From NCBI GenBank assembly GCA_026985945.1, contig JALSPN010000271.1:1-6476 (forward strand): a stretch of DNA of 6,476 nt, read 5' to 3'. The position numbers and the translations under genes are program-made. This DNA comes from Thermodesulfobacteriales bacterium (GTDB lineage: Bacteria; Desulfobacterota; Thermodesulfobacteria; Thermodesulfobacteriales; Thermodesulfatatoraceae). Under the pieces are notes generated by a model. The model was not told where the DNA came from and searched no databases. It saw only the letters and a list, made by a program, of their open reading frames with translations. This document shows positions 1 to 5,619 of the stretch, one piece after another. Position 1 is the stretch's first letter. The number at the start of each line of letters is the position of its first letter.

Positions 1-161
1 CTTTTGACCTCGGCAATGATATTAAAGCCCGGCCTTTCAAGGGCCTTTTTGAGGGAACGACGCGGAGCATCCCACCAGGGCCTGAAAAAGAGCCCCCGCT
101 TTTTACGAAGTGCAATCTCCCTTTTTTTCTCTTCCAGGATGGTGGCTAAAATGTCAGACAC
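1..161 (-). CDS. trpC: Indole-3-glycerol-phosphate synthase, N-terminal part (truncated by window edge)
   Basis: This is the 5' end of a gene that runs off the left edge: 53 codons plus two bases, starting with GTG at 161. The translation begins MSDILATILEEKKREI and ends RPGFNIIAEVK. That pattern, an N-terminal helix with ILEEKK, then a basic stretch, then AL-x(n)-IIAEVK(R), is typical of TrpC. TrpC closes the indole ring of 1-(2-carboxyphenylamino)-1-deoxyribulose 5-phosphate to give indole-3-glycerol phosphate in tryptophan synthesis, in the cytoplasm. The Glu and Lys of AEVK are the family's conserved active-site residues on the first beta strand of the TIM barrel. The start is fixed because an in-frame TAG lies four codons upstream of the GTG. 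No Shine-Dalgarno is visible before it. The gene is divergent from the MNT-HEPN pair. The rest of the barrel lies outside the window, so the call rests on the N-terminus alone. Confidence 0.85.
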   Translation of the reverse strand, partial: MSDILATILEEKKREIALRKKRGLFFRPWWDAPRRSLKKALERPGFNIIAEVK

Positions 162-236
162 AGGATCATTTTGCTAAAATTTTTGAAGAAGTCAAATTTT
201 TCTTGCAATTTCATTGATTTGTCGGAAATTAAAGAT
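162..236. promoter_or_regulatory. Divergent intergenic region with a candidate trpC promoter
   Basis: This is an A+T-rich spacer between the divergent trpC and nucleotidyltransferase genes. On the minus strand TTGACT (195-190) is followed after 16 bases by CAAAAT (173-168), a fair sigma70-like pair. It would put the transcript start at or within a base or two of the trpC GTG at 161, so the message would be leaderless or nearly so, which fits the missing Shine-Dalgarno. I see no convincing plus-strand promoter for the nucleotidyltransferase. These are hexamer matches by eye only. Confidence 0.35.
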
Positions 237-731
237 ATGGGATACCGAAAAGATTTTGAAAAAGCCATCAAGCTCCTGGAAAAGCAAGTCAAAAAATACT
301 ACGGTGACAAGCTGGTTTCGCTCGCTATTTTTGGCTCGGTGGCAAGAGGGACCTTCCGGCCGGATTCCGATATCGATTTTCTCATCGTGGCCCACCATCT
401 CCCCAGGGGACGGGTAAAACGCATAAAAGAATTTATCTCTCACGTAGAAACCCCGTGGGAGAAAAAGCTAAAAGAATGCGGAATTTCGCTTTGCCCCGAA
501 CTATCGCCTCTCATCAAAACCCCAGAAGAAGTAACTTACGGAAGTCCGGTCTTCCTGGATATGACAGAAGAGGTTCTCATCCTTTATGATGAGGGAGATT
601 TTCTTAAGAATTACCTGGCAAAACTCAAAGAACGCCTCAAGGCCTTAGGGGCTGTGAAGAAAAGATTAGGTGGCGGATGGTATTGGGTTCTAAAGCCGGA
701 TTATCGGCCCGGAGATATCATTGAATTATGA
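237..731 (+). CDS. Minimal nucleotidyltransferase (MNT), putative antitoxin of an MNT-HEPN pair
   Basis: This is a 164-residue protein of the DNA polymerase beta superfamily. The signature G33-S34-x2-R37-G38 followed by D45-x-D47 (FGSVARG, then DSDIDFLIV) is the metal- and NTP-binding site. E88, in the segment ISLCPELSPL, is the likely third carboxylate. The C-terminal tail reads GGGWYWVLKPDYRPGD, as in many thermophile and archaeal members. In characterised MntA/HepT systems the nucleotidyltransferase transfers AMP to a tyrosine of the HEPN partner and so neutralises it; that role is inferred here from the family and the gene pairing. The start is uncertain. An in-frame TTG at 171 would add 22 residues from A+T-rich DNA and would overlap the candidate trpC -10 element. 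The ATG at 237 begins just before the family-typical N-terminal helix, with a weak GGAAA about 8 bases upstream. The gene ends in an ATGA overlap with the HEPN gene, so the two are surely co-expressed. Confidence 0.9.
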   Translation: MGYRKDFEKAIKLLEKQVKKYYGDKLVSLAIFGSVARGTFRPDSDIDFLIVAHHLPRGRVKRIKEFISHVETPWEKKLKECGISLCPELSPLIKTPEEVTYGSPVFLDMTEEVLILYDEGDFLKNYLAKLKERLKALGAVKKRLGGGWYWVLKPDYRPGDIIEL

Positions 732-1153
732 CCAATATCACCCTGGCCCGCAGCTATCTTTTCAAATCCCGGAAACGGCTGAAAATCCTCCCTATTCTCC
801 TTGAGGAAGAAGACTATTCTGATGTAATCCGGGAGGCTCAGGAACTAGTCGAACTGGCCCAGAAGGCCATGCTCCGTCAGGTAGGCGTTGATCCTCCTAA
901 ATGGCATGATGTTGGAAAAGTCTTATTAGAAAACGCTGCCCTTTTCCCGGAAGAGATCCGAAAAGAACTTCCCAAATTGGCCCAAATCTCAAAATGGCTG
1001 CGTAAGGAGCGGGAGCTCTCCTTTTATGGAGATATCGATTTCATCCCCACCGAGGAATACACCCTCGAGGAAGCCCAGAAAGCTATAGAAGAGGCCTCGT
1101 TTGTAGTGGAAATTGCCGGCAGGCTTATAGACAACTTTCAAGGGGATCGTTAG
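728..1153 (+). CDS. HEPN domain protein, putative toxin partner of the MNT protein
   Basis: This is a 141-residue all-helical protein of the HEPN superfamily (PF05168-like). The first helices run through LARSYLFKSRKRL and the DYSDVIREAQELVELAQKAML segment, where the E36-A37 and A44 pattern is typical. A W59-H60-D61 loop follows, and then the motif helix LRKERELSFYGD (91-102). HEPN RNases carry R-x4-6-H. Here R95 is followed after four residues by Y100 and no histidine is present, so ordinary HEPN RNase activity is doubtful. Y100 could instead be a target for AMP transfer by the adjacent nucleotidyltransferase. The ATG at 728 overlaps the upstream stop (ATGA). GGAG at 711-714 is a possible but distant ribosome site, so translational coupling is likely. 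The stop TAG (1151-1153) overlaps the stop of the convergent AddB-like gene. Family assignment is firm. The toxin role is inference. Confidence 0.88.
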   Translation: MTNITLARSYLFKSRKRLKILPILLEEEDYSDVIREAQELVELAQKAMLRQVGVDPPKWHDVGKVLLENAALFPEEIRKELPKLAQISKWLRKERELSFYGDIDFIPTEEYTLEEAQKAIEEASFVVEIAGRLIDNFQGDR

Positions 1154-3981
1154 CTTTTGGCACACTCGCAAGCCAGGCGGAAATCGCAAAAAGAACAGAG
1201 TTTTTCTTCTGGAGTGGCATAGAAGGCCTCTGCCTCCACCATGTGTCGCAGGAGATACTCAAGCAGCCGCGGGAAGCGAAGGGTCATGAACTCTTCGGCC
1301 TTTTCCAGGTCGAGATACCTCTCGTAAAAGAGGGGCTTTTCAAAGTCTTTGAATCTTCCGGCGGAAAGTTGAAGGTAGGCGGCGTTTTGAGCCCCTTTCT
1401 CTTCGGTAAGAAAAAGGTACAGGAAAAGTTGGATATCCGGGAGTCTTTCCCGGAAATCAAAGAAATCTTCCGCCTCGAAACGGCGCGGTGGATCATACCC
1501 AAAGAGTTTTTCCTCCAGATGCCTGCTATTGTAAGTCTTGAGGAAAAGGCCCGTTTTGTAATCGAGCACATAAATCCTCTCTCCCCGCTTTTCGAGGCGA
1601 TCAATCCTTCCGGTAAAAAGAAAATCCTGAAAGCGGCGGTAATAGTCCTTTTCCAAAGAGAGGATTTCAAAGCCCTGAGGATAAAAACGGCTCAGAAATT
1701 CTAGATAACGCCGCAGTCTGAAACGGGCGGTCTCCTCCACAAAAAAACGTCTCTCAGGCCCCAGGCGATGATAAAGGCTTGAGAGACGGAAGAATTCGTC
1801 AAAGAGCTCAAGGAGGCGAGAAGAGTCGTTGTCCTGCGGGGGGCAATAGGTCCGGTTGAGATAGGGGCGGAAATACTCTTCCAGACAGGCATGAATCACG
1901 TTTCCAAGCTCCGCGGCGTCAAACTCCGCCACCTCTCTGACGGGTTTGAGCCCCAGAAGGTAGTGAAAATAAAACTTGGCCGGACAGGCGAGATAGGTAT
2001 TCAGGAAGGTGGCTGAAATACCCCCCTCGCGTTCGGTGAGCAATTTCAGCACCGCCTCTTTTTCCGCCTGCCCTTTGCCAATGGCCTCCCGCCGTTTGAA
2101 GGCGCCAGGATTAAGGTTTAAAGGCACGAAGTTGATCTTCTCTGGCAAAAGTCGCCCACAGGCCTTCTCTTCTTCCCAGAGGATGCGTTCCAGGTAGCGG
2201 CTTCTGAGCTTTTTCCCGACACTTTCTCCCTTCCCGCTTACCGCACTCTGGTAAAAAAGAAAGACCTTCTCCGCCCCGTAAGCCAGGGCCAGGAAATGGT
2301 GCCTCTCTATCACCTCTTCCCTCTCCCGAGGAGGAAGCCCCAAAAGGGGCTTCACCCCCTCGGGGAGAAGGGGGTTTATCTCTTCCACCGAAGGTAGATA
2401 CCCTTCGTTGGCATCCAGCACGAAGACCTGTTTGAAAGAAAGGAGCCTGGTCTCAAGGAGGCCCATGACCTGGAGCCCCTCCAGAGGCTCCCCTTCAAAA
2501 GGGGCCCTTATGTTCCGCAAGAGCTCTTTAAGAAAGTTAAAGATGGTCCGCGGGGAGAGGGGTTCCTGCGCGAAGGAGACCTTTTCAAGACTCGGGAGCA
2601 CCTCCATTTCAAAGGCGTAAAGGAAGGCCCTCTCAAGCAAAGCCTCGTTTGTTTCCTCTCCAAGCCGCCCTCTGGTGCATTCTTTCACCAGGCGTCGCAG
2701 GCAAGAAGCCAGATCGCTCGTGGTCCTGATGGAGAGCCAGGGAGAAAGAATGCGGTCATGGAACCATTTGAGAAATTTCCGGGCCCGAGAAGAATTAACT
2801 TCTCCCTCTTCAAGAAGATTTTCGATCTGAGAGAGGGTAAGATAAGGGCTTCCGTGATCGCGCAAAAGGTTCTCAAGCTCACGGAAGAAGACAGTTGCAG
2901 TATCCCCCTGGTAGGTTAACCCTCGAAGATAAGGGTGCTTGACGAGCCGCAAATAGGCAGGGATGTAGATTTCTTCTCCGTGCAGGCTTTCCACTACCTC
3001 TGCAAAGAGTAAAAAGAGCTGGGCCAGAGGGGTGCGGAATAGGGGATAGCCCAGGGTAACGTTTACCGGGATCTCTTCCGGCAGCTCGTAGAGGAGGGGG
3101 ATGAGGTGGCCTGCCGCACAAAGAAGAATAAGGGTCTCATCCGGGCGCCGTATCTCCTGGGGAAGGAGCTCCTGGAGCCTGGAAAGTTCGTGATGGACAT
3201 CCGGGGCCTCAAAAAACTCAAAAGATGGTCTTGTGAATTCAGAGTTGAGTTTTTCGGCCTTAAGGCCCAGAATTTTTTCAAGCTTCTGGTAAACCTCGGG
3301 GAATTCTTTTCCCTCCAGGCGCCACCAGAGGGTAGCTCCCCTTTGGAGCCAGTACTTGAAGAGTTCCTGTTCGGCCCGGGTGAGCATGAAAAAACCCACC
3401 AGATGCAAAGGGCCCCGCGGGAAAGAAAGCCTTTCTTTTTGCCTGGCAAGCACCCGAAGTCTGATGCCGGAAGTGGTAAGGGCCCTTTTTTCAAGTTCTT
3501 CACGGAAAAGTTGCTGGATCTCCCCAAGATGTTCCAGGAGAAGCCGTGCTTCCTCTGGAAGCTCTTCTTCTGGAGGATAGACAACGTTTCGGGCCTCCAC
3601 AAGCTCCCTTTCAAGCTGATCAAGGACCTCTGCCAGGCGCAATCCCCAGGGGAAAAAGCGATCAAAGCTTTCCGCCACCTGAGCGAAAGGCGGCCTTTCC
3701 CGCACGATCTTCCAGAGGAGCCAGGCCTGGTCTGCCCGGGGGAGAATTGGTCTCGGGAGCAGGGCGCTTGAGAGTTCGTCAATAAGGTCGGCAAAACTTA
3801 TAATCCGGGGGAGAAAACCCGCTTTTTTACGTTTCTCGAAGAGATAATAGCGAAAGAAAAGTCCTGCACGCCTGGTAGGGAAGACAAAAGTGGTTTTCGG
3901 TGAGAAAAGCTCCTCCTCCGGGAGCTGATCTATCAGACGCGGGAGGAACTTCTGAGAACTTAAGGCCTTGATTTGCCCCAT
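1150..3981 (-). CDS. AddB/RecB-like PD-(D/E)XK nuclease with Fe-S cluster cysteines
   Basis: This is a 943-residue protein resembling the B subunit of AddAB-type helicase-nucleases. The N-terminal two thirds follow the UvrD-like fold without a Walker A motif: residues 32-44 read FVFPTRRAGLFFR where an active ATPase would have GxGKT. GLLETRLLSFKQVFVLDANE (507-526), followed by GYLP, matches the helicase-like motif V/VI region of AddB. The C-terminal nuclease has H697 (GNVIHACLEE), D794 (GRIDR), D807-x-K809 (VLDYKTG) and Q851-x3-Y855, the full RecB-type catalytic set. C666 together with C929-x2-C932-x5-C938 matches the 4Fe-4S staple of AddB nucleases. The expected role is processing of DNA double-strand ends for recombination and degradation of foreign DNA, with an AddA-type helicase partner that is not in this window. 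The start ATG is 10 bp after the argF stop. The only SD-like AGGG lies inside a small inverted repeat, so translation may depend on argF. A stand-alone nuclease is an alternative. Confidence 0.9.
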   Translation of the reverse strand: MGQIKALSSQKFLPRLIDQLPEEELFSPKTTFVFPTRRAGLFFRYYLFEKRKKAGFLPRIISFADLIDELSSALLPRPILPRADQAWLLWKIVRERPPFAQVAESFDRFFPWGLRLAEVLDQLERELVEARNVVYPPEEELPEEARLLLEHLGEIQQLFREELEKRALTTSGIRLRVLARQKERLSFPRGPLHLVGFFMLTRAEQELFKYWLQRGATLWWRLEGKEFPEVYQKLEKILGLKAEKLNSEFTRPSFEFFEAPDVHHELSRLQELLPQEIRRPDETLILLCAAGHLIPLLYELPEEIPVNVTLGYPLFRTPLAQLFLLFAEVVESLHGEEIYIPAYLRLVKHPYLRGLTYQGDTATVFFRELENLLRDHGSPYLTLSQIENLLEEGEVNSSRARKFLKWFHDRILSPWLSIRTTSDLASCLRRLVKECTRGRLGEETNEALLERAFLYAFEMEVLPSLEKVSFAQEPLSPRTIFNFLKELLRNIRAPFEGEPLEGLQVMGLLETRLLSFKQVFVLDANEGYLPSVEEINPLLPEGVKPLLGLPPREREEVIERHHFLALAYGAEKVFLFYQSAVSGKGESVGKKLRSRYLERILWEEEKACGRLLPEKINFVPLNLNPGAFKRREAIGKGQAEKEAVLKLLTEREGGISATFLNTYLACPAKFYFHYLLGLKPVREVAEFDAAELGNVIHACLEEYFRPYLNRTYCPPQDNDSSRLLELFDEFFRLSSLYHRLGPERRFFVEETARFRLRRYLEFLSRFYPQGFEILSLEKDYYRRFQDFLFTGRIDRLEKRGERIYVLDYKTGLFLKTYNSRHLEEKLFGYDPPRRFEAEDFFDFRERLPDIQLFLYLFLTEEKGAQNAAYLQLSAGRFKDFEKPLFYERYLDLEKAEEFMTLRFPRLLEYLLRHMVEAEAFYATPEEKLCSFCDFRLACECAKS

Positions 3982-3999
3982 CAGGGAAATTTTACCCTG
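3982..3999 (-). promoter_or_regulatory. Inverted repeat spanning the argF stop and the AddB-like start region
   Basis: On the minus strand CAGGGTAAAATTTCCCTG sits directly before the AddB-like ATG. It has five perfect pairs (CAGGG/CCCTG) around an 8-base loop. The argF stop TAA lies in the loop, and the only SD-like sequence (AGGG) is in the 5' arm. A ribosome finishing argF would melt the stem, which suggests translational coupling. The stem is short, so the effect could be slight. Confidence 0.35.
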
Positions 4000-4903
4000 C
4001 TATCAGCCATTCGAGCACTGCCATGTGAAGCCACATTTTATTTTCGGCCTGATCCCACACCACAGACTGCGGCCCCTCCAAAACTTCCTCGGTGATTTCC
4101 TCACCCCGATGGGCAGGCAAACAATGAAGGACGATGGCATCAGGTTTGGCATATCGCAGGAGATCGGAATTTACCTGATACGGAAAAAAGACCTGTTTTC
4201 TCTTCTCGGCCTCTTCTTCCTGCCCCATGCTGGCCCATACGTCGGTATTAATCACGTCGGCCCCTTTTACGGCTTCCCTGGGATCCCGCACGATTTCAAG
4301 ATGCCCCTTCCCCGTAGAACGGGCTTCGGCAAGGATCTCCGGATCAGGATCATATCCTTCAGGGCAGGCCAGCACCAGCTCAAAACCGAGACGTGCTGCC
4401 ATCTCAATCCAGGAATGGGCAACATTGTTGCCGTCTCCCACCCAGGCCACTTTGAGCCTGCCGGGATCTCCCTTTTTTTCCATGACTGTCATTACGTCAG
4501 AAAGCCCCTGACAGGGATGGTGTTTGTCAGAAAGGCCGTTTATTATCGGAATACTTGCCCAGCGTGCAAGTTCTTGAACCACCTCCTGGCCAAAGGTGCG
4601 CACCACCAGGGCATCTACATAGCGAGAGAGCACCCGGGCGGTATCTTTTAGCGGTTCACCACGGGAAAGCTGAAGATCATTTCGGGACATAAAGATGGTG
4701 CTACCCCCCAGTTTTTGCATCCCCGCCTCAAAGGAAACCCTGGTGCGGGTGGAGGGTTTTTCAAAGAGAAGCCCAAGGACTTTTCCCTTTAGAGTCCGTC
4801 TTGGTCTGCCAAATTTAAAAGCCTCTTTGAGACGCAGGGCCCGTTCGAGAAGATGTTTGACCTCCTCCGTGGTGAGATCGAAAATCCGGGTTAAATGCCG
4901 CAT
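3992..4903 (-). CDS. argF: Ornithine carbamoyltransferase
   Basis: This is a 303-residue, full-length enzyme of arginine synthesis. It condenses carbamoyl phosphate and L-ornithine to citrulline and phosphate in the cytoplasm, acting as a trimer or a multiple of it. All family signatures are present: the carbamoyl-phosphate loop S51-T-R-T-R55, R102-T103, H129-P-C-Q132, the ornithine-side segment D157-GNNVAHS, D221 with S225-M226 (DVWASMGQE), and the H260-C-L-P263 loop followed by AHRGEEIT. The C-terminal QAENKMWLHMA helix is also intact. Ornithine rather than aspartate or acetylornithine specificity is read from the SMG and HCLP loops. The ATG at 4903 is well supported by GGAGGG (4915-4910) six bases upstream. 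argF is the first gene of a likely two-gene unit with the AddB-like nuclease 10 bp downstream. No other arginine gene is in the window, and no clear ARG box was seen. Confidence 0.97.
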   Translation of the reverse strand: MRHLTRIFDLTTEEVKHLLERALRLKEAFKFGRPRRTLKGKVLGLLFEKPSTRTRVSFEAGMQKLGGSTIFMSRNDLQLSRGEPLKDTARVLSRYVDALVVRTFGQEVVQELARWASIPIINGLSDKHHPCQGLSDVMTVMEKKGDPGRLKVAWVGDGNNVAHSWIEMAARLGFELVLACPEGYDPDPEILAEARSTGKGHLEIVRDPREAVKGADVINTDVWASMGQEEEAEKRKQVFFPYQVNSDLLRYAKPDAIVLHCLPAHRGEEITEEVLEGPQSVVWDQAENKMWLHMAVLEWLIAG

Positions 4904-4909
4904 TCCAAG

Positions 4910-4915
4910 CCCTCC
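4910..4915 (-). promoter_or_regulatory. Shine-Dalgarno of argF
   Basis: GGAGGG on the minus strand lies six bases before the ATG at 4903. It is the clearest ribosome site in the window and fixes the argF start. Confidence 0.8.
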
Positions 4916-4932
4916 ATGAGAAAGTAAGCTCT

Positions 4933-4961
4933 AATTTAACAAATGGAGGGCAAAAGGAAAA
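4933..4961 (-). promoter_or_regulatory. Candidate argF promoter
   Basis: On the minus strand TTTTCC (4961-4956) and TAAATT (4938-4933) are separated by 17 bases. The -10 is preceded by TG plus one base (TGTTAAATT), an extended -10 form. The predicted start near 4926 would give a 5' leader of roughly 23 bases containing the GGAGGG. The -35 is poor, and this was found by eye only. Confidence 0.35.
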
Positions 4962-4987
4962 CAGGAATGACCCTAAAACCCTAATCC

Positions 4988-5197
4988 TATTATCGGGTAA
5001 TAAGTGTCATCGAAAGACGACTTATACTCCCCCCAATCCATGGGGTTCCCTCACTCGTAATGACAATGTTCAAAAATGTCATCTGTTTTGTGTTCCCAGT
5101 AATATTAATGGGGGTCATAAAAGAGGTGACATTTTCAGCCTTTAAAGCCCTGGAATCATGAAGTTTGAGTGTCACATAGAAAGTGATCCCGATAATA
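4988..5197. mobile_element. Candidate MITE-like element with TA flanks
   Basis: The 308 bp between argF and the zinc-ribbon gene hold no convincing gene. TATTATCGGG at 4988-4997 recurs exactly in inverted orientation as CCCGATAATA at 5188-5197. Read as ends TTATCGGG...CCCGATAA each flanked by TA, this has the form of a non-autonomous element of the IS630/Tc1-mariner type, about 206 bp plus the TA duplication. Just inside, the two ends show weak further similarity (TAAGTGTCAT on the left; TATGTGACAC on the right, read inverted; 7 of 10). The interior holds a hairpin at 5000-5025 (ATAAGTGTC pairing with GACgACTTAT) and a 63-bp palindrome near the middle. A 10-bp inverted match could occur by chance in A+T-rich DNA, so this is a hypothesis that copy number would decide. 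No transposase is present. Confidence 0.35.
5073..5135. repeat. 63-bp imperfect palindrome
   Basis: The outer arms are AAAATGTCATCTGTT (5073-5087) and AAGAGGTGACATTTT (5121-5135), which pair at 13 of 15 positions. Inside lies CCCAGTAATATTAATGGG (5095-5112), a palindrome with a single mismatched pair, and it shares almost the same centre (about 5104). The whole stretch could fold into one long interrupted hairpin. On the minus strand it is preceded by an A-rich arm and followed by a short T run. It could therefore also act as a terminator for the upstream zinc-ribbon transcript, or as one in both directions. Confidence 0.6.
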
Positions 5198-5211
5198 TAT
5201 ATTGAAACCTA

Positions 5212-5463
5212 TCATTCATCTTTCAAAATTCCTTTCTCTACGAATTCTTTTCCAAATATTTCTTCAAGGTCCTCTCGATCAAGGCTAGCATCGGGTAGAT
5301 TTTGAATTTCTCCAGTTTCTAAGTCCATCACTACGTGTTCTCCAGGAATAGAAACCGGCCTATACCATTGGCCACATTTTGAACATACATACACGAAACT
5401 TTTAAGCTTAACATCAAGCATATATTCTACTTCGCCATAACAATCCTTACAAATTATTTTCAT
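5212..5463 (-). CDS. Small two-CxxC zinc-ribbon protein, function unknown
   Basis: This is an 83-residue protein whose first 31 residues form a likely zinc ribbon: C5-x2-C8 (ICKDC) and C27-x2-C30 (VCSKC). Both knuckles are separated by a short beta-rich stretch. The rest is acidic, with MDLETGEI and a C-terminal helix DREDLEEIFGKEFVEKGI. I do not recognise a named family. It has no signal peptide or membrane segment, so it is presumably cytoplasmic. The ATG is well supported by AAGGAG (5477-5472) eight bases upstream, and that AAGGAG overlaps the stop codon (TAA, 5478-5476) of the restored DUF2779 frame. The gene is therefore co-transcribed and probably translationally coupled with the nuclease gene. 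It is visibly A+T-richer than argF, the AddB-like gene and the DUF2779 gene, which hints at a separate history. It could be an accessory nucleic-acid or protein-binding factor, or an unrelated hitchhiker. Confidence 0.82.
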   Translation of the reverse strand: MKIICKDCYGEVEYMLDVKLKSFVYVCSKCGQWYRPVSIPGEHVVMDLETGEIQNLPDASLDREDLEEIFGKEFVEKGILKDE

Positions 5464-5471
5464 AGCTATAA

Positions 5472-5477
5472 CTCCTT
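5472..5477 (-). promoter_or_regulatory. Shine-Dalgarno of the zinc-ribbon gene, overlapping the upstream stop
   Basis: AAGGAG on the minus strand lies eight bases before the ATG at 5463. Its AA belongs to the TAA that ends the out-of-frame DUF2779 tail. This overlap supports the tail being the genuine ancestral end of that gene. Confidence 0.7.
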
Positions 5478-5619
5478 ATCTACTCAATCTTTCAACTATT
5501 TCCCTCATGGCCTCGGTATCGAGGGCGCAGTAGCGGCGGAGGGCTTCGATAAGGCGCGGGCGTTCGGATTCAGAAACCTCGCCCAGGATGAGAGCTGCAC
5601 CTACGGCCTCCGCACTCCC
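5476..5619 (-). pseudogene. Out-of-frame C-terminal end of the DUF2779 nuclease
   Basis: This is a 47-codon stretch in the frame next to the DUF2779 ORF, beginning GSAEAVGAALILGEV and ending in a helix with ALRRYCALDTEAM and a stop at 5476. It matches the usual DUF2779 C-terminus, where the segment after LSYDDLEI is followed by a small-residue turn and then a helix with YCxxDTxAM. The Y-x3-D pair (Tyr codon 5532-5530, Asp codon 5520-5518) is the likely last catalytic motif of the exonuclease fold. Adding one G to the GGG at 5619-5617 would join it to the main frame as EIKEGSAEA. This is therefore the displaced 3' end of that gene and not a separate gene. It has no start codon of its own with a ribosome site. 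Confidence 0.8.

Noticed and set aside
171..236. TTG start at 171 for the nucleotidyltransferase
   Set aside because: The extra 22 residues come from A+T-rich intergenic DNA and would overlap the candidate trpC -10. The ATG at 237 fits the family's usual N-terminus better, though the longer form is not excluded.
3063..3794. Minus-strand 243-codon ORF and the plus-strand 221-codon ORF at 3106-3771
   Set aside because: Both overlap the AddB-like gene in other frames and are of low complexity (Ser/Pro/Gly-rich or Phe/Lys-rich). They are shadows caused by codon bias.
3968..4651. Plus-strand 227-codon ORF antisense to argF
   Set aside because: It covers the conserved argF frame on the other strand, and its translation shows no domain pattern. 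It is a shadow of a real gene.
4968..4985. Two TTAGGG-like units upstream of argF (minus strand)
   Set aside because: Only two imperfect copies are present. They are too few for a repeat or operator claim.
5050..5068. Similarity to the widespread GTCATTGCGAG-type dispersed repeat (GTCATTACGAG on the minus strand)
   Set aside because: Only about ten bases match and the second half of that palindrome is absent. It cannot be supported by eye.
4990..5175. Minus-strand 61-codon ORF
   Set aside because: It lies entirely within the palindromic repeat region, has no ribosome site, and its sequence simply reads through the hairpins.
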